DNA of 64,000 nt from Peptoniphilus_A sp001811425 (GCF_001811425.1 NZ_KV804730.1:27985-91984), one strand, 5' to 3'; shown: positions 26,950 to 36,176, numbered from the stretch's first letter. Numbers and translations: made by a program. The notes: generated by a model not told the origin, from the letters alone.

Positions 26950-28776
26950 TTATTCAACTGTAACTGATTTTGCCAAGTTTCTTGGTTTATCTACATCATT
27001 TCCTAATAGGACTGAAGAGTAGTAGGCAATTAACTGTTCAGGTATTACTGCAAGAAGTGGTGTCAATAGATCAATGGTGTCTGGTATTTCAATCATTACA
27101 TCAGAAGAATCTCTCACGAAGTCATTTTTTTCTTCTGCAATGGAAATTACTGTTGCCCCTCTCGCTATTAGCTCTTGGTTATTAGAAATAGTTTTTTCTA
27201 AAATTGAGCTTTGCGTTGCAACAGATATAACTGGTGTGCCTTCTTCTATTAGGGCAATAGAACCGTGTTTTAACTCGCCAGAAGGGAAGGATTCTGTGTG
27301 AATATAAGAAATTTCCTTTAGCTTTAGGGCTCCTTCCTTGGCAGTTATATAGTCAAGGCTTCTTCCAGTGTAGAAAATTGATTTTGCATCCTTAATTAAT
27401 TCAGCAATATCTTCAAATTGCTCTTTATGTTTTAAAATTTCTTCGATTTGTTCTGGAAGTTTTTCCATGTTTTCGATTATTTCTTTAACTTTATCTTCAG
27501 AGATTTTATTTAGCTTTAGGGCAATGTCCATGGCCAAGAAGTATAGTGAAATAACCTGTGTTGTGTAAGCCTTAGTTGATGCCACAGAGATTTCTGGACC
27601 TGCATAGCAATAGACAACCTTGTCGGCTTCTCTTGAAATTGATGATCCAACTACATTTGTAATGGCAAGAGTTTTTGCACCAAGAGCCTTTGCTTCTCTA
27701 AGAGCTGCTAGGGTGTCAGCAGTTTCTCCTGATTGGGATACGAAAATTACCAGAGACTTGTCGTCTACAAACATATTCTTGTACCTAAATTCAGATGCAA
27801 TTTCTGAAATAACAGGAATTTTTGCCAGATTTTCTATGGCAAACTTGCCAGCTTCGCCTGCGTGAAAGGCAGTTCCACAAGCTGTCACATAAATTTTATT
27901 GATATTTTTTAGTTCATCAAGGGATAGACTTCCTTCGGCTGGAAGATTTATCTTGTAATCCTTGTGTTTAATTGAAATAACTTCGCGAAGTAGGCGAGGT
28001 TGTTCGTGAATTTCCTTAATTAGGAAGTGGTCGTAGCCTTCCTTTGATGCATCAGCTGCAGAAATTTCAACTTCAGTAATTTCTCTCTCAACTTTTTTGT
28101 GGTTTTTGTCATAAATTGTGTAAGAGTCTTCTCTCATGTCAACTACATCGCCATCTTCAAGATAGATGATCTTATTTGTGTGTTCAATGACAGAAGTAAT
28201 GTCACTTGCCACAAAGCATCCATCTTCGCAGATTGCAAAAAGTAGAGGGGAAGAATTTCTCACAGCTATGAGCCTCTTGCCTTCATTTTCATCTATGATG
28301 CCAAGGCTGTAGGCTCCCCTTAAAATTTCTGTTGACTTAAAGACAGCTTCAAGAATGTCACCCTTGTAGTTATCAGAAATAACATTAGGAATGACTTCTG
28401 TATCTGTTTGTGAAAGGAACTTGTAGCCCTTTTTTGTCAAATCATTTCTAAGCTCTAGGTAATTTTCTATAATTCCATTGTGAACTACAGAAATTTTTTC
28501 ATCAGTTGATAAGTGAGGGTGAGCATTTATTTCATTGGGCTCCCCATGTGTTGCCCATCTAGTGTGACCAATGCAAATATTTGAAGAAAACTCCTCTTGG
28601 TTAAAGGAATCTTCCAAAACTTTTATGCGACCCTTCTTTTTAAAAGTCACAAGTTTATTATCTCTTATCATAGAAAGGCCTGCAGAGTCATAGCCCCTGT
28701 ATTCTAATTTTTTCAGACCTTCTAGTACTAATTTTGTTGCATTATTTTTTCCAATATATCCAACTATTCCGCACAT
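26950..28776 (-). CDS. glmS: Glutamine-fructose-6-phosphate aminotransferase (isomerizing)
   Basis: 608 residues. The catalytic N-terminal Cys (MCGIVGYIG) starts a class II glutaminase domain (about 1-215). Two SIS sugar-isomerase domains follow (about 280-600), with SQSGETADTLAALREAK, and the protein ends LAKSVTVE, as in GlmS. It makes glucosamine-6-phosphate for peptidoglycan. GGAGGTAG precedes ATG. The leader carries a glmS ribozyme, so product feedback at mRNA level is expected. Confidence 0.97.
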   Translation of the reverse strand: MCGIVGYIGKNNATKLVLEGLKKLEYRGYDSAGLSMIRDNKLVTFKKKGRIKVLEDSFNQEEFSSNICIGHTRWATHGEPNEINAHPHLSTDEKISVVHNGIIENYLELRNDLTKKGYKFLSQTDTEVIPNVISDNYKGDILEAVFKSTEILRGAYSLGIIDENEGKRLIAVRNSSPLLFAICEDGCFVASDITSVIEHTNKIIYLEDGDVVDMREDSYTIYDKNHKKVEREITEVEISAADASKEGYDHFLIKEIHEQPRLLREVISIKHKDYKINLPAEGSLSLDELKNINKIYVTACGTAFHAGEAGKFAIENLAKIPVISEIASEFRYKNMFVDDKSLVIFVSQSGETADTLAALREAKALGAKTLAITNVVGSSISREADKVVYCYAGPEISVASTKAYTTQVISLYFLAMDIALKLNKISEDKVKEIIENMEKLPEQIEEILKHKEQFEDIAELIKDAKSIFYTGRSLDYITAKEGALKLKEISYIHTESFPSGELKHGSIALIEEGTPVISVATQSSILEKTISNNQELIARGATVISIAEEKNDFVRDSSDVMIEIPDTIDLLTPLLAVIPEQLIAYYSSVLLGNDVDKPRNLAKSVTVE

Positions 28777-28819
28777 ATTTCTACCTCCAATTTATTAGAG
28801 ATTCACTACATTTATTTTG

Positions 28820-28928
28820 TTATAAAATTGCTTTTATTTTTTGTAAAATGTTTAGGCTGTGAAACCTTTAGAGCATCCGCCGATTTTCGATAACTCTATC
28901 CCTCGTCAGCCACTTGGGCTCAGGCGCT
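28820..28928 (-). ncRNA. glmS ribozyme (GlcN6P-activated self-cleaving riboswitch)
   Basis: On the minus strand the leader reads AAGCGCC (cleavage expected between A at 28928 and G at 28927), then GACGAGG, GTTATCGAAAATCGGCGGATG and ACAGCC, which match the conserved core (P1, P2, P2.1 and P2.2 regions) of the glmS catalytic riboswitch. It ends about 45-150 nt before the glmS start, as usual. The 3' P3/P4 part is not clear to me and looks AT-rich, so the downstream boundary is approximate. Cleavage on glucosamine-6-phosphate binding exposes the mRNA to degradation. Confidence 0.92.
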
Positions 28929-29171
28929 TAAATTATTTTTATCTCTTCAGTTGATTTTAACATAAGGCAAATTTAAAGTAAACTTTTTAAGAAATTCTGA
29001 GGATTTAAGAAGCCTTTATAAAATATTTTTTACAAAAAACTTATATTTTATTTAGATTTTTGTCTCAGAAAGGCTGGGCAATTTGAAAGCCTATTAGTTG
29101 AAAAAAATTTTTTCAAATGGTAACATTACTTATAGAAAACTTATAATTTGAGATAAATTACGGAGGTAATA

Positions 29172-29921
29172 ATGGATAGAGAAAAACTTTTAGCAGAGGT
29201 AAATGGCAAGAAAATTACAGGAGTGGACTACAACTTATTTTTAGATTCTCTAAACCCACAACTTAAACAATATTTTGGCGGCGAAGAGATGAATAAGGAA
29301 GTCGTAAATGAACTTGTTTACCAAGCACTTTTATACGAAGATGCAATAGAAAAGGGCATGGACAAGGAAGATGACTTTACACAAGTTTTGGAAAAGACTA
29401 AGGAAAGCATGCTAAAGACTTACGCTCTTGGCAAACTTCTTGCCACAGTTACAGTTTCTGATGATGAAATAAAAAAATTCTACGAGGACAACAAAGAAGT
29501 CTTTAAGGAAAATGAAAGTGCCAATGCTTCTCACATCTTAGTTGCAGAAGAAGACAAGGCTAAAGAAATTTACGAAAAAATTAAAAATGGCGAAGACTTT
29601 GAAGCTCTTGCAAGAGAATTTTCCACTTGTCCATCAAAGGAAAAGGGCGGCGACCTTGGAACTTTCACTAGAGGACAAATGGTAAAGGAATTTGAAGATG
29701 CTGTCTTTGACAATGAAGTTGGCACAGTTACTGAACCTGTTAAGACACAATTTGGCTACCATATTATTAAAATCAATGAAAAGAATGAAGGCAGAGACCT
29801 AGAATTTGATGAAGTGAAGGATAAAATTGCGGCACAAGTTAGAAGACAAAAGGAACAAGCCCTTTACAACGAAAAAATTACTGAACTTAAGGGCAAATAC
29901 CAAGTGAAGATGAATATCTAG
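29172..29921 (+). CDS. Cytoplasmic parvulin-type peptidyl-prolyl isomerase
   Basis: 249 residues. N-terminal SurA-like helical chaperone region (about 1-105; VNGKKITGVDYNLFLDSL), then a parvulin domain (ASHILVAEEDKAKEIYEKI ... GGDLGTFTRGQMVKEFEDAVF ... TQFGYHIIKI). Unlike PrsA there is no signal peptide or lipobox, so it acts inside the cell. CGGAGG precedes ATG. It is followed 7 bp later by the RelA/SpoT gene. Confidence 0.9.
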   Translation: MDREKLLAEVNGKKITGVDYNLFLDSLNPQLKQYFGGEEMNKEVVNELVYQALLYEDAIEKGMDKEDDFTQVLEKTKESMLKTYALGKLLATVTVSDDEIKKFYEDNKEVFKENESANASHILVAEEDKAKEIYEKIKNGEDFEALAREFSTCPSKEKGGDLGTFTRGQMVKEFEDAVFDNEVGTVTEPVKTQFGYHIIKINEKNEGRDLEFDEVKDKIAAQVRRQKEQALYNEKITELKGKYQVKMNI

Positions 29922-29928
29922 GTGGAAC

Positions 29929-31260
29929 ATGAAACTTGAGCTTTTTAATTACATCGATGATGTACTAGATCTTTTTGATTATCATAAAATTGAACTTGCT
30001 GGAGTTAATAAAGAGCTTAAAAAGTATTTTTCCGATTTATTTTTAGATGACGACAGACTTACAAATATTACCACGAGAATAAAGACTCAGGAATCCCTTC
30101 GTGAAAAATTAATTAGAAGAAATTTTTTCATGAGGTTTCCTGATCCTGTTCGTGGATTTAAATATATTCAAGACTTAGTTGGCATTAGAGTGGAATGTCG
30201 TTTTATAAAAGATGAAGAAGCTTTGTACAAAAAAATCATAGAAGATTTTACTATTAAATCTGATAGGGGTTATTACAAGTCTAATAAAAATAAAAAGATT
30301 AGATTAAAACTTGATGACCCTCAGCCTCAGACTCTTGCAAATGGTTTCACAATGTACAAACTTGACGGAGAATACGACACAGGATCCTTTATATATTGCT
30401 TTGAGCTGCAAATCAAATCCTTTGTAAATGTCTTTTGGGGAGAAATAGACCACAAGCTTCTCTATAAAAATTATAATTACATAATAACAGAGGGATTTTT
30501 TAGAGAAATAATGAACTCCATTAATGACAACTTGAAGATGATAGACAAGCAACTTATGATTTTATATGACCATGTAAAAAAACAGGATGCCTCAGAAATA
30601 ATTTCAGCAGAAAGTCAGTTAAAGACACTTCTTTCTAAAATTCTTCACGATATCTTCACGAAAAAGATTCACGATGAGCTTGGACTATTTATCAATATTA
30701 AGGCTATTACTGATGTTGTCGTAGACTTTTTATTTATGAAATCTTCCAAGAATAAAGATTTAAGTTATGGAGAAAATTTCATAGATTTAATAAATAAGAT
30801 AAATTCTGTCACAGGCAAGGACTTAAACATAGAAGAGTACATTGTCTGTGAGAAGGAGCCCAAATATTATGATTCCTTCTCAAAGGGTGCTACAGAAGTC
30901 TTGGCTAGAGTTATTAACAACGACTTAGACTGGAATATTTTATTTAAAATTATTAGACTGATTACACAAGAATCCTATGGAGAAATTTTTACAGAGTTTA
31001 TAATTTTTGTGAGATATGAGTACATGGCTTGTATGACAAAACTTTTTGAAGAGAAAAATCTTTCAAAGGAAGAACAAGATGAAATAGAAAATAAATTTTT
31101 ATCTAAGGTAATTGATGAATTTAAGGAAAGACCTTCCATTGACTTTCTCTTAGACAAGTCTTTAAATAAATTCAACTCTGTCCTATGGGAAATTAATAAA
31201 AGTGATGCCAGAAGCCTGGAAAAAATCATTAAAATATTTGAAGATAATTATACTTTTTAA
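29929..31260 (+). CDS. RelA/SpoT nucleotidyltransferase-domain protein, divergent
   Basis: 443 residues. The first 200 match the (p)ppGpp synthetase fold: RIKTQESLREK (50-60), DLVGIRVECRF (82-92, Mg-binding Asp82) and FELQIKSFVNVFWGEIDH (158-175, with the conserved Glu159). The canonical NPKPNGYRSLH loop is replaced by LDDPQPQTLANGFTMYKLD (128-146). There is no HD hydrolase and no TGS or ACT domain; the C-terminal 240 residues are helical and unrecognised. It may be an alarmone synthetase or a nucleotide pyrophosphotransferase on another target. Confidence 0.8.
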   Translation: MKLELFNYIDDVLDLFDYHKIELAGVNKELKKYFSDLFLDDDRLTNITTRIKTQESLREKLIRRNFFMRFPDPVRGFKYIQDLVGIRVECRFIKDEEALYKKIIEDFTIKSDRGYYKSNKNKKIRLKLDDPQPQTLANGFTMYKLDGEYDTGSFIYCFELQIKSFVNVFWGEIDHKLLYKNYNYIITEGFFREIMNSINDNLKMIDKQLMILYDHVKKQDASEIISAESQLKTLLSKILHDIFTKKIHDELGLFINIKAITDVVVDFLFMKSSKNKDLSYGENFIDLINKINSVTGKDLNIEEYIVCEKEPKYYDSFSKGATEVLARVINNDLDWNILFKIIRLITQESYGEIFTEFIIFVRYEYMACMTKLFEEKNLSKEEQDEIENKFLSKVIDEFKERPSIDFLLDKSLNKFNSVLWEINKSDARSLEKIIKIFEDNYTF

Positions 31261-31308
31261 ACTATAAATATTTTTTATACTCATGTATAATGTAAGTAGG
31301 AGGTTTAA

Positions 31309-32763
31309 ATGAAAGATATAAATACCTTATTAGAGAACAGAATTTTTTATTATTTTGATAAATTGACAAAAATTCCAAGATGTTCCTTTGAAGAAGAAAA
31401 AATTAGAGCTTATCTAATTAACTTTGCCAAGGAAAAGGGATTGGAATATAAAACTGACGAAATAGGAAATGTGGTAATCATTAAAGAGGCGACAGAAGGC
31501 TATGAAGATGTAGACAGCATAATTTTGCAAGGTCACATGGACATGGTTTGCGAAAAGACTCCTGAATGCACCATTGATTTTTCTAAAGACCCTATTAAGT
31601 ACGAAATAGATGGCGACTTTATTATCGCTCGCGAGACAACTCTTGGGGCAGATAATGGCATAGCTGTTGCCATGACACTTGCTCTTTTAGAATCAAATGA
31701 CTACAAACATCCAAAGATTGAAGCGCTTTTCACTGTCAACGAAGAAAGTGGAATGACTGGAGCAGCTAACCTTGAAAAGGGTATGGTTACTTCAAAAAGA
31801 CTTTTAAACATCGACTCTGAAACTGAAGGCGTTGGATGTATTTCCTGTGCTGGTGCAGAAAGAGACCTCATAAAATTACAAAAAGAATACAAAGAATTAG
31901 ATAAAAATAAAAATCTTTATGAAATAATAGTAAATGGACTAAAGGGCGGACACTCTGGTCAAGAAATTCAAGTTGGTCTAGGCAACGCAGTAAAAATTCT
32001 CGGCAGAAGCCTTTACAGAATTTTTGAAAAAGTTGATGGCGACTTAGTTGAAATTGAAGGCGGAGCAAAACCTAATGCCATTCCAAGATATGCAAGGGCC
32101 CTTGTGGCAGTAAGGGAAGAGGACATCAAAAAAATTCAAGATGTAATAGTTGAACTCAACTCTCACTTTGTAACAGAACTTGGAAAAGTTGACCCTGATG
32201 TGAGACTAAACTTTGAAAAGTCAAAGGAATCTCGCGACAAGGCCTTTACTGATGATTTTAAAAATAAAATTCTTGGTCTAATAAATGTCCTACCTAATGG
32301 CGTAATAGCCATGAGTAAAAACATTGAAGGCTTAGTTGAAACTTCTGTAAATGTGGGAGTAATTGAAAACAAAGAAGATTCAGTAAATATTATTTCCAAC
32401 ATCAGGTCTTCAGTTCAATCTTCTAAGGAATATATTGGACTTGTAAATAAAATTGCAGCAGAAAATTTTGGCGCAGATATAGAGATTATTACAAAGTACC
32501 CTGCCTGGGAATATAAGGAACATTCACCACTTAGAGAAGTTGCAAAGAAGGCTTACAAGGAAGTTAGCGGCAAAGAATTTAAACTTGAAGCAATTCACGC
32601 AGGTCTTGAATGTGGAATCTTTGTGGAAACAATTGGTGATATCGATATGCTTTCAATTGGACCAAATATGAAGGGGGTACACGCACCTGGCGAGCACCTT
32701 TCTATTTCATCAACTGAAAGAGTATTTGATTTCTTAATAAAAATACTAGAAAATTTAAAATAA
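31309..32763 (+). CDS. pepD: Aminoacyl-histidine dipeptidase (M20 family)
   Basis: 484 residues. Zn ligands in LQGHMDMVCEK and TLGADNGIAVA, catalytic NEESGMTGA, and the C-terminal GPNMKGVHAPGEHLSI with the last His ligand. The inserted lid domain (about 205-385) is typical of PepD. It cleaves Xaa-His and other dipeptides in the cytoplasm. AGGAGG precedes ATG. Confidence 0.94.
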   Translation: MKDINTLLENRIFYYFDKLTKIPRCSFEEEKIRAYLINFAKEKGLEYKTDEIGNVVIIKEATEGYEDVDSIILQGHMDMVCEKTPECTIDFSKDPIKYEIDGDFIIARETTLGADNGIAVAMTLALLESNDYKHPKIEALFTVNEESGMTGAANLEKGMVTSKRLLNIDSETEGVGCISCAGAERDLIKLQKEYKELDKNKNLYEIIVNGLKGGHSGQEIQVGLGNAVKILGRSLYRIFEKVDGDLVEIEGGAKPNAIPRYARALVAVREEDIKKIQDVIVELNSHFVTELGKVDPDVRLNFEKSKESRDKAFTDDFKNKILGLINVLPNGVIAMSKNIEGLVETSVNVGVIENKEDSVNIISNIRSSVQSSKEYIGLVNKIAAENFGADIEIITKYPAWEYKEHSPLREVAKKAYKEVSGKEFKLEAIHAGLECGIFVETIGDIDMLSIGPNMKGVHAPGEHLSISSTERVFDFLIKILENLK

Positions 32764-32778
32764 AATTTGGAGGATATT

Positions 32779-33220
32779 ATGAGTAACGAAGAAAAAAANN
32801 NNNNNNNNNNNNNNNNNNNNNNNNNNNNNNNNNNNNNNNNNNNNNNNNNNNNNNNNNNNNNNNNNNNNNNNNNNNNNNNNNNNNNNNNNNNNNNNNNNAA
32901 AAAAATTACATGAACACGACGAAAACTGTGATTGCGGTTGTGACCACGATCACGAAGAAGAAGGCTATGAAACTATTACACTTACACTTGATGACGACAG
33001 TGAAATGGTGTGCATAGTTCTTGGAATCTTTGAATGCGAAGGAAATGACTACATTGCACTTCTTCCTGAAGATGAAGAAGACGGCGAAGATGTATTTATT
33101 TACAAGTACAAAGAAGTAAATGAAGAAGAAGTAGAACTTGATGTAATCGAATCAGAAGAAGAATTTGAAAAAGTTTCAAAGACTTTCGAAGAAATTTTTG
33201 ACGACGAGGAAGAAGAATAA
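32779..33220 (+). CDS. DUF1292-type acidic protein, interrupted by an assembly gap
   Basis: ATG 32779 follows TTTGGAGG and reads MSNEEK before a run of N. After the gap the open frame reads LHEHDENCDCGCDHDHEEEG and then a DUF1292 core (ITLTLDDDSEMVCIVLGIFEC, YIALLPEDEEDGEDVFIYKY) to a very acidic C-terminus. The family (YrzB-like) is small, cytoplasmic and of unknown role. The Cys/His cluster before the core could bind metal. With the N run counted as written, the two parts are in different frames. True N-terminal length is unknown. Confidence 0.75.
32798..32898. other. Assembly gap (101 N)
   Basis: Unresolved bases flanked by six A residues on the left and seven A residues on the right, inside the DUF1292-type gene. 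Confidence 0.99.
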
Positions 33221-33228
33221 TTTTCTAA

Positions 33229-34137
33229 ATGGTTTACAGAAAATATTCTGATTTTCTCAGGGAAAAGTTTGGCGAAAAAGTCTACAAACTGCCTGTCAAA
33301 CTTGATTTAACTTGTCCCAATAGAGATGGAACTTGTGGAGTGGGTGGCTGCATATTTTGCGGCGAAGAAGGCGGCTCTTTCGAAAATAATTTTGGGTCTG
33401 TGAGAGACCAACTCTTAAAAAATAAAGAGCTCATAAAAAATAAATACAAGGCCAATAAATATATTGCCTACTTTCAAAATTTTACCAACACCTACATGCC
33501 CTTTGAGGACTTCAAGAAAGTAATTGAAGAGTCTCTTATAGAAGGCGTAGTTGGCATAAGCATATCCACAAGACCAGACTACCTTCCAAAGAGGCATTTA
33601 GACTACTTGGAAGAATTAAACAAAAATTATTTTGTGACAGTTGAAATTGGTCTTCAGACGCCAAATTATCACAGCCTGAAAAAATTAAATAGAGGACATG
33701 GTCTTTCTGAATTTATTGATGCAGCCTTAGAGCTAAAAAAGAGAAATTTAAATGTCTGCACTCACATTATTATTGGACTTCCCTGGGATGACGACTTAGA
33801 TATTCTTGAGTGTGCGAAAATTTTAAATGTTCTTGGCATTGATGAAGTTAAGATTCACGCCCTTTACATCTTAAAAGATACGGCTCTTGGAAAGATGTAT
33901 GAAAGAGGAGAAATTGAACCAATTTCTTTAGATGACTACAAGAAAAAAGTTATACTCTTTTTAAGAAATCTTAAAGATGATATAATAGTGGAAAGAATAA
34001 TAGGAAGAGCACCTTATGAAAATTCTCTTTTTTGCAATTGGAATACTTCCTGGTGGAAAATTAGAGACGATATAATTAATGTTATGCATGAAAATGGATA
34101 CACTCAAGGTGATCTAGTGAAAGGAGAAATACTATGA
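33229..34137 (+). CDS. Radical SAM protein, YhcC/TIGR01212-like
   Basis: 302 residues. The cluster motif is the family-specific CPNRDGTCGVGGCIFC near residue 24-39, followed by GLQTPNYHSLKKLNRGH and a THIIIGLPWD segment. This is the YhcC class of radical SAM enzymes, implicated in tRNA modification; the reaction is not shown by sequence. The ATG has only a weak ribosome binding site. It overlaps the next gene by 4 bp. Confidence 0.85.
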   Translation: MVYRKYSDFLREKFGEKVYKLPVKLDLTCPNRDGTCGVGGCIFCGEEGGSFENNFGSVRDQLLKNKELIKNKYKANKYIAYFQNFTNTYMPFEDFKKVIEESLIEGVVGISISTRPDYLPKRHLDYLEELNKNYFVTVEIGLQTPNYHSLKKLNRGHGLSEFIDAALELKKRNLNVCTHIIIGLPWDDDLDILECAKILNVLGIDEVKIHALYILKDTALGKMYERGEIEPISLDDYKKKVILFLRNLKDDIIVERIIGRAPYENSLFCNWNTSWWKIRDDIINVMHENGYTQGDLVKGEIL

Positions 34138-34559
34138 TAAAGTATATTTTAGGGAGCAAAGGCTCTGGAAAGACAAGATGGTTAATCGACAACGCAAATG
34201 ACGACATGAAAAAGGGCGATGGAAATATTGCTTTCGTAGAAGTTGATGACGATCACATCTTTAGTTTAGACTACAATGTAAGACTTATTAATGCAACTGA
34301 ATACAGACTAAACTCTATTGAAAGTTTCTACGGATTTATCTGTGGGCTTCTTGCAATGGATTATGATTTGCACAAGATTTATGTTGACGGAATTTACAAG
34401 GTATTGACACTTAATATTGAAGACTTAGAACATCTTTACAATAAGATTTCTAAAATTCCTGATGCAAATAACAAAGAAATCTACATTAATGTTGATTATC
34501 TAAAGGAAGATATGCCTGAATCTCTAAAAGATCACTGTCTAGAAGTAACTGGAAAATAA
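34134..34559 (+). CDS. Small P-loop NTPase-like protein
   Basis: 141 residues. Walker A GSKGSGKT (7-14) close to the N-terminus and a hydrophobic strand ending in Asp (HKIYVDGIYKV) as a Walker B candidate. It is too short for a full AAA+ or kinase fold. Homologues in clostridia are often labelled ATP-binding or twitching motility protein without evidence. ATGA overlap with the radical SAM gene; GGAG upstream. Confidence 0.75.
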   Translation: MIKYILGSKGSGKTRWLIDNANDDMKKGDGNIAFVEVDDDHIFSLDYNVRLINATEYRLNSIESFYGFICGLLAMDYDLHKIYVDGIYKVLTLNIEDLEHLYNKISKIPDANNKEIYINVDYLKEDMPESLKDHCLEVTGK

Positions 34560-34569
34560 GGTGTTATAA

Positions 34570-34653
34570 GTGGATAGAAAAACAATGGTTAGAATTATTG
34601 CATTGCTACTTGTAATTGCAATGGTAATTCCAATAATTCTAAGTGTGATTTAA
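34570..34653 (+). CDS. 27-residue single-span membrane peptide
   Basis: GTG start at 34570 with AAGGTG at 34559-34564. The product begins MDRKTMVR and continues as one hydrophobic helix (IIALLLVIAMVIPIILSVI). Positive N-terminus and hydrophobic rest suggest N-in insertion. It lies between two same-strand genes with tight spacing (10 bp each side). It resembles the small DUF4044-like peptides of Firmicutes, but I cannot confirm the family. Confidence 0.6.
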   Translation: MDRKTMVRIIALLLVIAMVIPIILSVI

Positions 34654-34662
34654 TGGTGCTTC

Positions 34663-35217
34663 GTGGAATTTAAGAAAAAGAAGGGACTTTTTGAAGATTT
34701 TTTTGAACACAGGTCTTTTCTCATAATGCAATACACTAATGGTGACCTCTCCAAGAGAGAATTTTTGCAAAAAAATTTCGACTATTTTCAAATGAGAAAT
34801 GCCAGACCCTACATCAAGGTGGACTCTTACGAAAAGGGAATGTACAACTACCAATACTACAATGTAATGGCAAAGTATTATAGGGCACTTTCAAAAGATG
34901 TTAGGAATACAAAAAAACATTCAAAGTACTACAATTATTATTTAAATTTAACAAACAAATATTACGAACTTAAAGACAAATCTGTCTTAAATATTTTGAG
35001 AATACAAGATTTTAGAAACACCAAGGCTTATTACATCAAGTGTCAGTCAAAGGCATTGAGAAACGAGCTCTATGAAATTGTCTTAGAGGACAAGAAGGAG
35101 GCAATCTTTCACTCAAAGGCGCCATGGCTTTTAAGAATCTTGAAAGAAGAAAATATTTTTGACAATCAAATGAAGACATCAATAATAGATCACTATATCA
35201 ATGAAAAATATTATTAA
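34663..35217 (+). CDS. Conserved clostridial-type protein of unknown function
   Basis: 184 residues with a GTG start (weak TGGTG upstream). Very rich in Tyr, Lys and Asn; opening EFKKKKGLFEDFFEHRSFLIMQY and KREFLQKNFDYF look like a conserved helical module. No signal peptide or membrane span. It ends the pepD-to-here gene run and is followed by a strong terminator. Family name not certain; no function known. Confidence 0.7.
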   Translation: MEFKKKKGLFEDFFEHRSFLIMQYTNGDLSKREFLQKNFDYFQMRNARPYIKVDSYEKGMYNYQYYNVMAKYYRALSKDVRNTKKHSKYYNYYLNLTNKYYELKDKSVLNILRIQDFRNTKAYYIKCQSKALRNELYEIVLEDKKEAIFHSKAPWLLRILKEENIFDNQMKTSIIDHYINEKYY

Positions 35218-35219
35218 AA

Positions 35220-35257
35220 ATAAGGACTGTGGGATTAATTTCCCTCAGTCCTTTTTC
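35220..35257 (+). terminator. Terminator; left boundary of the foreign cassette
   Basis: Stem AAGGACT..GGGA / TCCC..AGTCCTT with a TTTTT tail. Sequence composition changes after this point. Confidence 0.8.
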
Positions 35258-35422
35258 GTTGTATCCATATAAATAGAGTTTAGGAGACTCATGATAGTGT
35301 AAAAATAACAGTCTACTAAATCTTAAATATAAGTTTTCCTTTCAATCTTTATAGGTACAGACTGAGGATATGAACGCAAACGGTTTATAATTTATAAGGA
35401 AATATTTTATAAATTTGTTCGC

Positions 35423-35456
35423 TGTAATATTTTCCGGACATTTACCTGATATACTA
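35423..35456 (+). promoter_or_regulatory. Regulated promoter of the cassette's two-component genes
   Basis: 22-nt element at 35423-35444 (starts CTGTAATATTTT, ends CGGACATTT) followed after 6 nt by TATACT (35451-35456). It shares 19 of 22 positions and identical spacing with the element before the ABC genes. Confidence 0.7.
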
Positions 35457-35483
35457 TATACATAAAATAAAGGAAGTGAGGAT

Positions 35484-36176
35484 ATGAAGAAGATTTTAAT
35501 TGTCGAGGACGACAATTTTTTGAATAAATTGTTAGCTTATAACCTAATTGCAGAAGGCTATGATGTTAGTTCTGTCTTAAATGCAAGGACTGCCACTGAA
35601 ACCATTCTTCAGCGAGAATTTGATTTGGTAGTTCTGGATATCAACTTGCCCGATGGGAATGGTTTTGAGCTGTGCAAGCTGATAAAGCCTCAGTATCCAT
35701 CCACCATTGTAATTTTCCTGACAGCCAATGACCAGGAGAGTGACCAGATACGAGGTTATGAGGCGGGTGCAGTAGACTACATCACAAAACCGTTTGGAAT
35801 CGCGGTATTGCAGAGGAAAATCAAAGCAATGTTGGACATGCTGGAACATCATAAACCAGTAAAGGATATTTACGATGACGGGCGCTTGTTTTTGGACTTC
35901 TCGGAGCAGGCGGCTTCCTTAAATGGTAAAACTATAACCCTATCAGCTATGGAGTTTAAAATGCTGAATCTGTTTCGCAAAAATCCTCGGATAGTTTTGA
36001 CTAGGAGACAGCTTTTAGAAAAGCTGTGGGATATAGATGAGAAGTTTGTGGACGAACACACACTCACAACCACCATCAGCAGAATTCGTAGTAAGATTGA
36101 ATCTGATGGAGGAGCACCATACATCAAGACTGTATACGGCATGGGTTATCAATGGACAGGAGGCGAAGCAAAATGA
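35484..36176 (+). CDS. Response regulator of the acquired cassette
   Basis: 230 residues, OmpR family. Receiver domain with EDD at 8-10, phosphoacceptor Asp52 in VLDINLPDG and Lys in TKPF; winged-helix output domain ending IKTVYGMGYQW. It is closest in style to regulators of peptide-antibiotic sensing systems (BceR/VanR-like). AGGAAGTGAGG precedes ATG. The ATGA overlap shows tight coupling with the kinase. It probably binds the 22-nt elements before itself and before the transporter genes (inference). Confidence 0.88.
   Translation: MKKILIVEDDNFLNKLLAYNLIAEGYDVSSVLNARTATETILQREFDLVVLDINLPDGNGFELCKLIKPQYPSTIVIFLTANDQESDQIRGYEAGAVDYITKPFGIAVLQRKIKAMLDMLEHHKPVKDIYDDGRLFLDFSEQAASLNGKTITLSAMEFKMLNLFRKNPRIVLTRRQLLEKLWDIDEKFVDEHTLTTTISRIRSKIESDGGAPYIKTVYGMGYQWTGGEAK

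Noticed and set aside
29098..29116. Palindrome TTGAAAAAA/TTTTTTCAA upstream of the parvulin gene
   Set aside because: Pure A/T stem in an AT-rich region. It could be a weak terminator or an operator, but nothing supports a call.
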